A stretch of 64,000 nucleotides of DNA from Bradyrhizobium sp. Rc3b (GTDB taxonomy: Bacteria > Pseudomonadota > Alphaproteobacteria > Rhizobiales > Xanthobacteraceae). Shown piece after piece: positions 1-7,527 of the stretch. The position numbers and the translations under genes were made by a program. The notes under the pieces were generated by a model. That model did not search any database and had not been told where the DNA came from. It saw nothing but the letters and a program-made list of their open reading frames with translations. Location of the stretch: NCBI RefSeq assembly GCF_900114915.1, contig NZ_FOUS01000011.1, positions 233,259-297,258 on the forward strand, read 5' to 3'. Within the stretch, counting starts at the first letter, position 1. Each line of letters opens with the position of its first letter.

Positions 1-822
1 GATGCCGTAGGCCGGCTGCACCGCGTAGGCCGCACCGAAGATGGTCGCGACAACCGGAATGACATTCATCAGCGCCATGCAGATGACCCTGAGCATGTCG
101 GGCCAGTTCAGCTTGATGGCCTGAACGATGGGCGCCCGCGGCGTTTCTCCCCGCTCGCCCTCTCGCGCAAAGGCCGGGGTCTCGTCGACTTCGCGGCGAA
201 TGATGTAGCCCGCGACGATGACGAAGAAGCTGAGCAGGAAGGGAATCCGCCAGCCCCAGCTGTTGAAGGCGTCGGTCGGCATATAGGCCGCCAGCGGCAG
301 GAAGACCGCAGCTGCGAGAATTTGTCCAGCCTGTACGCCCTGAAGGGCGAAGCTTGCATAGAAACCGCGTCGACCGAACGGCGCATGCTCCAGAATCATC
401 GAGCTTGCGCCGGAGATTTCACCGGCAACGGCAAATCCCTGCACGAGGCGCAGCATGACGAGCAGGATCGGCGCCAGGATGCCGACCTGCTGATAGGTCG
501 GCAGGATGCCCACCGCCATGGTCGAGATGCCCATCAGGAACATGCAGAGGATGAGGACGGTCTTGCGGCCATGGGTGTCGCCCCAATGTCCGAGCACGAA
601 GGCGCCGATCGGCCGGGCCACATATCCAACGCCATAGGTCGCCAGCGATGCGACGATCGCGACCGTGGGATTGTCCGACGGGAAGAAGATTTGCGGGAAG
701 ATCAGCGACGCAGCGGTCGCATAGATGAAGAAGTCATAATATTCGAGAGCCGACCCGATCCAGCCGCTGGCAGCAGCCTTTCTGGACTGACTCATGTCGT
801 GGATCGCGCGCGTGGTACCCAT
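1..822 (-). CDS. MFS transporter, metabolite:H+ symporter type (3' end outside window)
   Basis: Partial gene: 274 codons are visible and the frame runs off the left edge. The start is the ATG at 822, preceded by GGGAGGAG. The protein opens with a hydrophilic stretch followed by WIGSALEYYDFFIYATAA, then LFPQ and a GHWGDTHGRKTVL loop between helices 2 and 3, typical of the metabolite:H+ symporter (MHS) branch of MFS carriers for organic acids and betaines. About six membrane helices and the central cytoplasmic loop are in view. The substrate cannot be told from sequence. A 13-nt palindrome lies about 190 nt upstream. The family call is firm; the substrate is unknown. Confidence 0.85.
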   Translation of the reverse strand, partial: MGTTRAIHDMSQSRKAAASGWIGSALEYYDFFIYATAASLIFPQIFFPSDNPTVAIVASLATYGVGYVARPIGAFVLGHWGDTHGRKTVLILCMFLMGISTMAVGILPTYQQVGILAPILLVMLRLVQGFAVAGEISGASSMILEHAPFGRRGFYASFALQGVQAGQILAAAVFLPLAAYMPTDAFNSWGWRIPFLLSFFVIVAGYIIRREVDETPAFAREGERGETPRAPIVQAIKLNWPDMLRVICMALMNVIPVVATIFGAAYAVQPAYGI

Positions 823-1009
823 CACAAAAGCTCCTCCCGATCTGTTCGTTTGATGCGTCCCGTTGGCGGGCTTCGCTGGACAATTGGACAGCAATCCCCG
901 GGCGCTCTGCGGAGCTCCGCGAGCGCTTGGCACTGCCGGTCGGTGTCTTGAGTGAAGAGACAGTAGGCTTTCGCCGGGCTAACACAATTACCCAGTTATG
1001 CGATAAACC

Positions 1010-1022
1010 TAACATGATGTTA
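1010..1022. promoter_or_regulatory. Palindrome TAACAT-G-ATGTTA, candidate operator
   Basis: A perfect 6+1+6 palindrome in the gap between the MFS gene (start 822, leftward) and the 3' end of the NrtR-like gene. It could be an operator for the transporter gene, but it lies far upstream and no cognate regulator is adjacent. Confidence 0.3.
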
Positions 1023-1090
1023 TCTGGGCTAAAGGGCCGAGCCGACCCACTCTGCACGCTGACCGACGGCTCGGCATGTCGCCGCGGAAT

Positions 1091-1831
1091 TCATTCCGGC
1101 GGATTGAACGTCCGCACGAAATACACGGGCTCGCTGCCCTTCTTCAGGCGGTAGAGTTGCGCCGGGCGGTTCGGGCCGCGCCGCATCTTCGCGACCGGCT
1201 CGATCATGTCGGCCGACAGGATGCGGGTGCGGAAGGCGCTCTTCTCCAGCGGGCGGTCGAGCACGATCTCGTAGACGCGCTGCAAATCCGGCAGCGTGAA
1301 TTCCGGCGGCATCAGATAGGCCGGCAGCGAGGTGTATTCCACCTTGTTGCGCAGGCGCTGGATCGCGGTTGCGAGGATGTCGCCGTGATCGAAGGCGAGC
1401 TTGTCCTTGAGCCTGCCCCCTCGAATTGGAAACCAGTGCGCATCGTTCGCCAGCACGCTTGCGTCCGCCGGGATCAGCGCGAAATAGGCGTGCGTCGCCG
1501 ACCAGCCGCGCGGATCGCGCGTCGCGCTTCCCCAGCTTCCGAGTTGCTCCAGATAAGGGCTGGTGACCCCGGTCTTCTCCTTCAGCTTGCGGGCCGCGCA
1601 AGCCGCGAGGTCGCGGTCCTTCGTGACGTCCACGAAGCCGCCCGGCAGCGCCAAGCTGAGCGGAAACGGCTCGCCCTCGCCGGCCGGGCGCTGCATCAGC
1701 AGCACCTGAAGGCTGTCGTCGAGGATCGTAAAGATCACGACATCGACCGTGGTCAGGGGGCGCGGAAAGTCCAATTCTCCAGACTTTCCAAGGCCCTTGC
1801 CAAGGTCCTTGCTCCGCCCCTCACCTGCCAT
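1091..1831 (-). CDS. NUDIX-fold transcriptional regulator, NrtR-like
   Basis: 246 aa from the ATG at 1831, chosen because AGGAGAG sits 8 nt upstream; a longer open frame starts at 1906 but lacks such a site. An N-terminal NUDIX fold (LTTVDVVIFTILDDSLQVLL, then LALPGGFVDV) is followed by a C-terminal winged-helix-like region with YEIVLDRPLEKSAFRTRIL. The NUDIX box is degenerate: the REUXEE segment reads RKLKEK, so pyrophosphohydrolase activity is probably lost. That is the known pattern of NrtR regulators, which sense ADP-ribose or NAD-related ligands. It is divergent from the SPFH and NAD-kinase-like pair, and the promoter gap holds a palindrome, so autoregulation and control of that pair are likely inferences. 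Confidence 0.8.
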   Translation of the reverse strand: MAGEGRSKDLGKGLGKSGELDFPRPLTTVDVVIFTILDDSLQVLLMQRPAGEGEPFPLSLALPGGFVDVTKDRDLAACAARKLKEKTGVTSPYLEQLGSWGSATRDPRGWSATHAYFALIPADASVLANDAHWFPIRGGRLKDKLAFDHGDILATAIQRLRNKVEYTSLPAYLMPPEFTLPDLQRVYEIVLDRPLEKSAFRTRILSADMIEPVAKMRRGPNRPAQLYRLKKGSEPVYFVRTFNPPE

Positions 1832-1868
1832 CGCCAATCTCTCCTGTTCGGTCTTGACAGTAGCATAG

Positions 1869-1889
1869 TTAGTTGTACAGTCCAACTTA
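1869..1889. promoter_or_regulatory. Inverted repeat in divergent promoter, candidate NrtR-like operator
   Basis: TTAGTTG, 7 nt, CAACTTA: arms match in 6 of 7 positions, with a perfect AGTTG/CAACT core. It sits between the regulator start (1831) and the SPFH start (1933), which is where a regulator of a divergent pair would bind. The function is inferred from position and symmetry only. Confidence 0.5.
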
Positions 1890-1932
1890 CTTAGTTGCTC
1901 AGACACACTTATTGCAGCCGTTGGAGAAACAC

Positions 1933-2973
1933 ATGTTCGGCGTCAGGTTCATCAAGGCCCAGCCCACCACCTATCTGATGAAGTATCGCGCCGGCGCGAT
2001 CGTCGCCGAGGGTGCTGGTCTTTCCGCGCTGTATTACGCGCCGGTGACCATGCTGGTCGCGGTGCCCATCGGCAGCCGCGACGCCTCGTTCATCTTCGAG
2101 CAGACCGCGCGCGACTTTCAGACGCTGACCGTGCAGGGCCAGGTGACTTATCGCGTCAGCGACCCGAAGAAGGCGGCCTCGATGCTCGACTTCACCCTGA
2201 AGGCTGACGGCAAGACCTATGCGAGCGACGATCCGGAAAAGCTGCCGGAACGCATCCTCGGCACGGTCGAGGTCCTCGCCCAGCAAGCGGTGAAGGAACT
2301 GACGCTGAGGGACGCGTTGCAGGCGTCCGACCGCATCGCCGACATCATCGCGGGCGGCTTGAGGGCGCGCGCCGACATCGCAGCTCTCGGCCTCGAAATC
2401 CTCGGCGTGTCGATCCGCGGCATCAAGCCGACGCCGGACACCGCGAAGGCGCTGGAGGCGCAAGCGCGCGAAGCGATCCTGAAATACGCGGACGAAGCGA
2501 TCTTCGCCCGGCGCAACTTCGCCGTCGAGCAGGAACGCGCCATTCGCGAGAGCGAACTCGACACCGAGATCGCGGTCGAGCAGAAGAAGCGGTCAATTCG
2601 CGAGACCCAGATGGACGCCGAGGCGAGCGTTGCGGCAAAGCGCAATGAGCTGCGCGAGGCCGGCATGGCCGCGGACATCGTGCTGGAAGGCAAGCGCAAG
2701 GATTTCGTCGGCCTCAATGCCGAGAACACCAGGACGCTGGCCGACGCCGAGGCCTATCGCGTCGGCGCGCTGATGAAGATCTTCGAAGGCGTCGACACCC
2801 GCGTGATCCAGGCGCTTGCCGCTGCCGGCATGCAGCCGGGTCAGCTGATCGCACAAGCCTTCTCCGGCATTGCCGAGAAGGCCGAGAAGATCGGCCAGCT
2901 CAACGTCTCGCCGGACCTGCTCAGCCAATTGATGGAGAAGCCGAAGGAGGCCGCCAATGCCCGCCGCCAATGA
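1933..2973 (+). CDS. SPFH/band-7 domain protein
   Basis: 346 aa, starting at the ATG at 1933 behind TTGGAGA; the frame is open from 1873 but that part lies in the promoter. There is no obvious signal peptide or membrane anchor. Residues about 20-200 form a band-7 (SPFH) domain, with TLTVQGQVTYRVSDP and TLRDALQASDRIADII. Residues about 190-265 are a charged heptad-like coiled coil (EQERAIRESELDTEIAVEQ), then a shorter C-terminal segment. SPFH proteins form rings or scaffolds on membranes. The gene overlaps the next one by 17 nt, implying translational coupling and joint function with the NAD-kinase-like protein. The family is clear; the role is unknown. Confidence 0.85.
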   Translation: MFGVRFIKAQPTTYLMKYRAGAIVAEGAGLSALYYAPVTMLVAVPIGSRDASFIFEQTARDFQTLTVQGQVTYRVSDPKKAASMLDFTLKADGKTYASDDPEKLPERILGTVEVLAQQAVKELTLRDALQASDRIADIIAGGLRARADIAALGLEILGVSIRGIKPTPDTAKALEAQAREAILKYADEAIFARRNFAVEQERAIRESELDTEIAVEQKKRSIRETQMDAEASVAAKRNELREAGMAADIVLEGKRKDFVGLNAENTRTLADAEAYRVGALMKIFEGVDTRVIQALAAAGMQPGQLIAQAFSGIAEKAEKIGQLNVSPDLLSQLMEKPKEAANARRQ

Positions 2974-3895
2974 CCGAAAGGTGGTGCTGGTGACGCGCAA
3001 GACCAGGTTGGAGGACCTGATCGCGCGCCACCTGACGGCGGCGCAGGCGCGCTTCTATGTCGAACATCTCGGCGCCGACTTCTCCGACTATGAGCGCGAG
3101 CACGAGGTCTATCGTGCCCAGCGTCACACGACGCTGCAAGTGCTGGAGCAATGGGGGCGCTATCAGGTCATCGACCGCGGCTTCCTGCCGAACTTCCTCT
3201 TCGGGCCTGATGACATCGTCGTCGCGCTCGGCCAGGACGGCGTCGTCGCCAACACGATGAAATATCTCGATGACCATCCGCTGATCGGGCTCAATCCGGA
3301 TCCCGCGCGCCACGACGGCATCCTCCTGCCCTTCGCGCCGCGCGACCTCGCCAAGCTCCTGCCGGAGGTCGCCACTGAGAAGCGCGACAGCCAGGCCGTG
3401 ACGATGGCGGAAGCACGGCTCAACGACGGCCAGGTGCTCTACGCCGTCAATGATTTGTTCATCGGCGCACGGACGCATGTCTCCGCGATCTACGAGATTG
3501 CCGCCGGCGGGGCGACGGAACGGCAATCTTCAAGCGGACTGATCGTCTCGACCGGCCTCGGATCGACCGCCTGGTTCAAAAGCATCGTCACGGGCTCGCT
3601 GGCCATTGCCGGCAGTCTTGTTGGGCAGCCTCCCCCGCTGACCGGTTACGAGGCCCTGCCCTGGGACGCGCCAGAGCTGCGCTTCGCGGTGCGCGAGCCC
3701 TTCCCCAGCCGCCATTCGCAGACCCATCTCGTCTGCGGCCGGCTCGCCTCGGCGGACCAGTTGCGCATCCGCTCGCTGATGGCGGAAAACGGCGTCATCT
3801 TCAGCGACGGCATTGAAGCCGACCGTCTCGACTTCAACGCGGGTGCCGAGGTTGCGATCGGGATCGCCGCGCGGCGCGGACGATTGATCGTCTGA
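2957..3895 (+). CDS. NAD-kinase-like protein with altered GGDG motif
   Basis: 312 aa. The layout matches ATP-NAD kinases: VVALGQDGVVANT at residues 88-100 corresponds to the GGDG nucleotide-binding loop (GQDG here, D94 kept), VND at 164-166 to the NE motif, and GLIVSTGLGSTAW at 194-206 to the conserved DGxxVSTPTGSTAY strand. It is longer than and clearly distinct from the canonical NAD kinase at 41361. Overlap with the SPFH gene and the divergent NrtR-like regulator argue for an NAD(P)-related role. Whether it phosphorylates NAD, another substrate or only binds nucleotide cannot be settled here. Confidence 0.75.
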   Translation: MPAANDRKVVLVTRKTRLEDLIARHLTAAQARFYVEHLGADFSDYEREHEVYRAQRHTTLQVLEQWGRYQVIDRGFLPNFLFGPDDIVVALGQDGVVANTMKYLDDHPLIGLNPDPARHDGILLPFAPRDLAKLLPEVATEKRDSQAVTMAEARLNDGQVLYAVNDLFIGARTHVSAIYEIAAGGATERQSSSGLIVSTGLGSTAWFKSIVTGSLAIAGSLVGQPPPLTGYEALPWDAPELRFAVREPFPSRHSQTHLVCGRLASADQLRIRSLMAENGVIFSDGIEADRLDFNAGAEVAIGIAARRGRLIV

Positions 3896-3918
3896 TCATG
3901 TTAGGCCGCCGCGCCGCC

Positions 3919-4089
3919 TCACGCGGTGTGGCCGGGATCGACGTGCTTCGGCGTCTTCTTGTCGCGCTGCGGGGTCATCTTGGCCGGATCAGGCGCACCG
4001 GGCACGCCGCGGGGACCCAGCTGCTCCCGCTGGATGTCGTCCTCGGAACGGGATGGCTCGACGCCGTTCGGCTCACGCGGCTTGGTCAT
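3919..4089 (-). CDS. Small hydrophilic protein, unknown
   Basis: 56 aa from the ATG at 4089, chosen because AAGGAAG lies just upstream; a longer open frame to 4182 lacks this. The product MTKPREPNGVEPSRSEDD... is rich in charged residues, proline and glycine, ends in VDPGHTA, and has no signal peptide or membrane segment. It is probably disordered. It lies 13 nt downstream of the next small gene on the same strand, so the two may be cotranscribed. I do not recognise the family. Confidence 0.5.
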   Translation of the reverse strand: MTKPREPNGVEPSRSEDDIQREQLGPRGVPGAPDPAKMTPQRDKKTPKHVDPGHTA

Positions 4090-4102
4090 CGCGTCTTCCT
4101 TC

Positions 4103-4318
4103 TCAAGCGTTGTCCTGGACGCCGAGCGCGTTGCCTCCGGCTTCGCGGCCAGGCACGCTGACCTGGACTTCATGTCCCTCACGCAGCGCGAGGGATGCGG
4201 CGGCGACCGCCGATTCGAATGCAGCTTCCTTGGTGGCGTATGTGTTCTTGACGTCGCCGTCGTGCAGCACGCCCCATTCGTCCCTCACCGGCACGATGGC
4301 ATATTGAGCAAGGCCCAT
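4103..4318 (-). CDS. Small hypothetical protein
   Basis: 71 aa from the ATG at 4318 with GGAG upstream (MGLAQYAIVPVRDEWGVLHDG...). The frame is open further to 4429, but that part would overlap the sugar dehydrogenase gene end. Sequence such as YAIVPVRDEWGVLHDGDVKNTYATKEAAFESAV resembles DUF2188-type small proteins, with a beta strand pair followed by a helix beginning TKEAAFE. This is a resemblance from memory, not a confirmed match. It probably shares a transcript with the 56-aa gene below it. Confidence 0.55.
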   Translation of the reverse strand: MGLAQYAIVPVRDEWGVLHDGDVKNTYATKEAAFESAVAAASLALREGHEVQVSVPGREAGGNALGVQDNA

Positions 4319-4386
4319 TGTCCAACTCCTGGCTTTGAGTTTCAGAATTTGGCTTTCACCGTCTGTCCGATAACGCGCCGGCGGGC

Positions 4387-5724
4387 CTATCGTTGCGTCA
4401 ACTGCGGATGCGCAGCTGTGACGCGCCACACCGTGTTGCCGCTGTCGTCTGCGATCAGCAACGCGCCTGATTTGTCGATGGCGACGCCGACGGGACGGCC
4501 ACGCGCCTGGTTGTCGCTGTTCAAAAAGCCCGTCACGACGTCCTGCGCCGGTCCGCTCGGCTTGCCGTCCGTGAACGGCACGAACACGACCTTGTAGCCG
4601 TTGAGCACCTGCCTGTTCCAGCTGCCATGCTCGCCGACGAAGGCGCCGCCACGATAGGCGGCCGGCAGGCCGGAGCCGGTGTTGAAGACGAGCCCGAGCG
4701 GGGCGACATGCGAGCTCAGGGCATAATCCGGCACGATCGCCTTGGCGACGAGATCCGGTCGCTGCGGCTTGACGCGGGGATCGACGTGCTGGCCGTAATA
4801 GCTATAGGGCCAGCCGTAAAAGCCGCCGTCCTTCACCGAGGTCATGTAGTCAGGGACGAGATCGGGACCGAGTTCGTCGCGCTCGTTCACCACCGTCCAC
4901 AACGCGCCGGTCTGCGGCTCGAAGCTGAGCCCGTTGGGATTGCGCAGGCCGCTTGCGAACACGCGCCAGCGGCCGCTGGCACGATCGACCTCGAGGATCG
5001 CGGCGCGGTTGTGCTCGGCCTCCATGCCGTTCTCGGTGATGTTGCTGTTGGAGCCGACGCCGGCATAGAGTTTCGAGCCGTCGGGGCTCGCGACCAGGCT
5101 CTTGGTCCAGTGATGGTTGATCGGCCCACCCGGCAGCGGCGTCAGCACCGTGCCCGGCGCGGTGATCTTGGTGTCGCCTTCCGTGTAGGGATATTTGACG
5201 ATCGCATCGGCGTTGGCGACATAGAGGTCGTTGCCAACCAGCGCGATGCCGAAGGGCGAATTGAGATGGTCGAGGAAGACGCTTTGCGTCTCCGGCACGC
5301 CGTCGCCATTGCTGTCGCGCAGTAGCGTGATGCGGTTGCCCGGCCCGGTGTCGTTGCCGCCCGAGGTCGCCCAGGACTCGATGTAGCCCATGACGATCTC
5401 TTTGGGCCGCTTGATCCCGGCCCCCTTCGGCGCCTTGGATTCCGCCACCAGCACGTCACCATTGGGCAGCACGTAGATGAAACGCGGATGCTGCAGGCCG
5501 GTCGCGAAGGCCTTGACCTGCAGGCCCTCAGCCACAGCCGGCGTCTCGTTCTTCTTCCAGCCGACGATGCGCGCGATGTGGACCGGCGGCAGCAAATATT
5601 GCTGGATGTCGGGAAGTTTTGGGTTGGCGCCGATCTGCGCCTTGGGGTCGCCGCTGCCGTCGTCGCAGCCAGCCAGCAACAGCAGCGGCGAGAACACCAG
5701 CGCCCGGGCAAGCTTCGATATCAT
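4387..5724 (-). CDS. PQQ-dependent sugar (sorbosone-type) dehydrogenase, lipoprotein
   Basis: 445 aa. The start at 5724 gives MISKLARALVFSPLLLLAGC, a lipoprotein signal with lipobox LAGC and lipidated Cys20, so the enzyme should be anchored in the periplasm. The rest is a six-bladed beta propeller of the soluble glucose/sorbosone dehydrogenase family: QHPRFIYVLPNGDVLVAE, NPNGLSFEPQTGALWTVVNERDELG, GFYGWPYSYYG, FVGEHGSWNR and the C-terminal VAIDKSGALLIADDSGNTVWRV. Such enzymes oxidise aldoses or sorbosone with PQQ. The start codon overlaps the stop of the upstream DUF2231 gene (ATGA), indicating translational coupling. A long out-of-frame N-terminal extension of the open frame is not coding. 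Confidence 0.85.
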   Translation of the reverse strand: MISKLARALVFSPLLLLAGCDDGSGDPKAQIGANPKLPDIQQYLLPPVHIARIVGWKKNETPAVAEGLQVKAFATGLQHPRFIYVLPNGDVLVAESKAPKGAGIKRPKEIVMGYIESWATSGGNDTGPGNRITLLRDSNGDGVPETQSVFLDHLNSPFGIALVGNDLYVANADAIVKYPYTEGDTKITAPGTVLTPLPGGPINHHWTKSLVASPDGSKLYAGVGSNSNITENGMEAEHNRAAILEVDRASGRWRVFASGLRNPNGLSFEPQTGALWTVVNERDELGPDLVPDYMTSVKDGGFYGWPYSYYGQHVDPRVKPQRPDLVAKAIVPDYALSSHVAPLGLVFNTGSGLPAAYRGGAFVGEHGSWNRQVLNGYKVVFVPFTDGKPSGPAQDVVTGFLNSDNQARGRPVGVAIDKSGALLIADDSGNTVWRVTAAHPQLTQR

Positions 5725-6173
5725 CGTGCAACTCCTATGCCGTGGCGATAGACCATGGCCCAGCCGAGCCAGCCGGTGACGGGCAGGATCAGCACCGTGA
5801 TCACGGACAGAACGAGCCCGGTCGGCCACACCGAGGTCCAGGCATCGCGGGTGTGGATCAGCGCGTTGACGACGGCGAGGATCAGCGCCACGGCATTTCC
5901 GATCAGATGCGGCCATGCCGGCATCTGCGCCCGCACCAGGCGGTTGCCGAGGAAATCGGTCAGACCCGCGATCGCCGCCAGCACGCCGAAGACGACGCCA
6001 GCGAGCAGAAGCCAGGCGGAAAAATTCGCCCACATGATCTCGGCGCTGGCGACATAGGCGATGTCGGTCAAGAGCGCCCCGACGAAGCACGCGATCGGGA
6101 TCGGCACCAGCATCGGATGAATCGGATGACCCGCGATCTGCGCGGTGGTTCGCACGCGCATGTCGTCTTGCAC
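5721..6173 (-). CDS. DUF2231 integral membrane protein
   Basis: 150 aa with a GTG start at 6173 behind GAGG. The protein has the N-terminal signature AGHPIHPMLVPIPIACFVGALLTDI, characteristic of DUF2231, followed by about four membrane helices. DUF2231 members are often found next to periplasmic oxidoreductases and cytochromes. Here the gene is translationally coupled to the PQQ dehydrogenase lipoprotein (4-nt overlap), which suggests the membrane protein supports or receives electrons from it. That role is inference. Confidence 0.85.
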   Translation of the reverse strand: MQDDMRVRTTAQIAGHPIHPMLVPIPIACFVGALLTDIAYVASAEIMWANFSAWLLLAGVVFGVLAAIAGLTDFLGNRLVRAQMPAWPHLIGNAVALILAVVNALIHTRDAWTSVWPTGLVLSVITVLILPVTGWLGWAMVYRHGIGVAR

Positions 6174-6324
6174 GGTCGGCCTCGTGTGATTTTCGGTCCT
6201 GCCCGACCGGCCAACTCGTGCGTCGTGCGATGGTTCCTAGGGGATCCCCGCCGCCTCGTTCCGACGCGCGCGGATAACATTCATCGCCGTAGCGATATCA
6301 GCGATCTCACGGGCTACGATGGCC

Positions 6325-6630
6325 TTAGATGCGCGCCAGACCCAGCTTTTCGCGGACCTCGTCATCCTCGATCACCTGATCGAGGCGCGCATTCTTGTCG
6401 GCTTCCAAATCTTCCGCGATCGTCTCGAGGGTTCGAAATGCGTCGCCAGCGCTCGCGGCCGTTTCGAGGTGAGCGATCGACTGACCGTTCACCGAGAGGT
6501 CGGCCTCGCCCCAGGGCGTAGTGTCGATCTCCAGGCGATCGCCGCCGGCCTTGGCGATGAAGTGCTGGACGGTGGATTTGGAGGTCGGCAGGGAGAGGTC
6601 CGGCGTCCAATCGATCGGCTTGTTGGTCAT
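6325..6630 (-). CDS. Conserved-looking hypothetical protein
   Basis: 101 aa, ATG at 6630 preceded by GGGACGTACAC. Soluble and acidic; it contains DWTPDLSLPTSKSTVQHFIAKAGGDRLEIDTTPWGEADLSVNG, then a helical C-terminus rich in Glu and Asp. There is no signal peptide or membrane segment. It stands alone between the DUF2231 gene and a short low-coding stretch. The family is not recognised. Confidence 0.6.
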   Translation of the reverse strand: MTNKPIDWTPDLSLPTSKSTVQHFIAKAGGDRLEIDTTPWGEADLSVNGQSIAHLETAASAGDAFRTLETIAEDLEADKNARLDQVIEDDEVREKLGLARI

Positions 6631-6778
6631 GTGTACGTCCCGAAGTTGCGACCAATGGATAGACCATCCGGCGCGGGGGACATTGACCTGGATCAGGCCG
6701 CGACCGGGCCGTCCTTGTTCTGCGGGCTGAGGTTAATATTCTCGATGCTTTCTTTCGGGGGTATCGAATGAAATTGAT

Positions 6779-6958
6779 ATGTCCGTGGCGGTGTGCCTGA
6801 CGCTGGCATTGTGCACGACCGCTCACAGCCATCCTGTGGCGAGTTGCGCAGGCAAGTTCGTCGGCACCTGGATTCACCAAGAGCCTCGTGCGGAGCGACT
6901 GAGGTGGACCACTACTCTGGAGGCGTGGCCGCAAGGCCGCGTCTCGAAGGAATATTAG
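6779..6958 (+). CDS. Possible small exported peptide (59 aa)
   Basis: ATG at 6779 opens MSVAVCLTLALCTTAHSHP, a plausible signal peptide, followed by ASCAGKFVGTWIHQEP and a short tail ending at TAG 6958. No convincing Shine-Dalgarno is present; a purine stretch lies 10-15 nt upstream. It could be the truncated N-terminus of a larger secreted protein. The end overlaps the stop of the opposite-strand membrane gene by 4 nt. The call is weak. Confidence 0.3.
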   Translation: MSVAVCLTLALCTTAHSHPVASCAGKFVGTWIHQEPRAERLRWTTTLEAWPQGRVSKEY

Positions 6959-7488
6959 GCCGCACTCAGGAGCAGCGCGCAAATGCCGAGGACAACGGTC
7001 TGAGCCGCGGCCGCTCCGAAGGTCACGATCTTGATCGTCGTCGCCAGACGCATCAGGTTGAATTTGGTGTCACTCACGTCATGGCGCAGGAGGCTCTGCG
7101 CGATCATGGCGTCTTCCACGAAATCGCTGATGATATAGGCGGCCGGCACGATGCAGACCGCGACACAATACCACCAATTGGCCGGGTCAGGCCATGTCAG
7201 CGCCGCGGCGAGCCATAGCGAGCCAGTGACGAAAAACCCTCCGACAAGAAAAATGTAGATGACATCCAGAAGCATGATGCATCGAGCATAGGGCCTGCGG
7301 AAGGGACCATTGGTGGGCGACCGCAGCCACTGCTCAAGCGATCTCCGGGTGAGCGCCTCGCCGGTCGATGGAATAAGTCCTGGGCGCTCGAGGAAGCGAG
7401 CGCTCACATCGGCGCCGAACCTGCTCGAAATCATGGCCACGATGAACGGCCAGATGATGGCCGCCGCAGCGAACGTGATTGCGTACAT
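6955..7488 (-). CDS. Integral membrane protein, third gene of DUF2235 operon
   Basis: 177 aa. It has membrane segments at about residues 5-22 (FAAAAIIWPFIVAMI), 72-95 (IMLLDVIYIFLVGGFFVTG), 105-125 (WWYCVAVCIVPAAYII) and a C-terminal helix ending LGICALLLSAA. Between the first two lies a soluble loop with SARFLERPGLIPSTGEALTRRSLEQWL. It follows the pentapeptide-repeat gene by 39 nt on the same strand, so it is probably cotranscribed. No known family is recognised. Its presence with a hydrolase and a membrane-tethered repeat protein suggests the operon acts at the inner membrane. Confidence 0.7.
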   Translation of the reverse strand: MYAITFAAAAIIWPFIVAMISSRFGADVSARFLERPGLIPSTGEALTRRSLEQWLRSPTNGPFRRPYARCIMLLDVIYIFLVGGFFVTGSLWLAAALTWPDPANWWYCVAVCIVPAAYIISDFVEDAMIAQSLLRHDVSDTKFNLMRLATTIKIVTFGAAAAQTVVLGICALLLSAA

Positions 7489-7527
7489 CGTTCCTCCCGA
7501 AATTCGCTTAGGTGACCGATACCCTTC

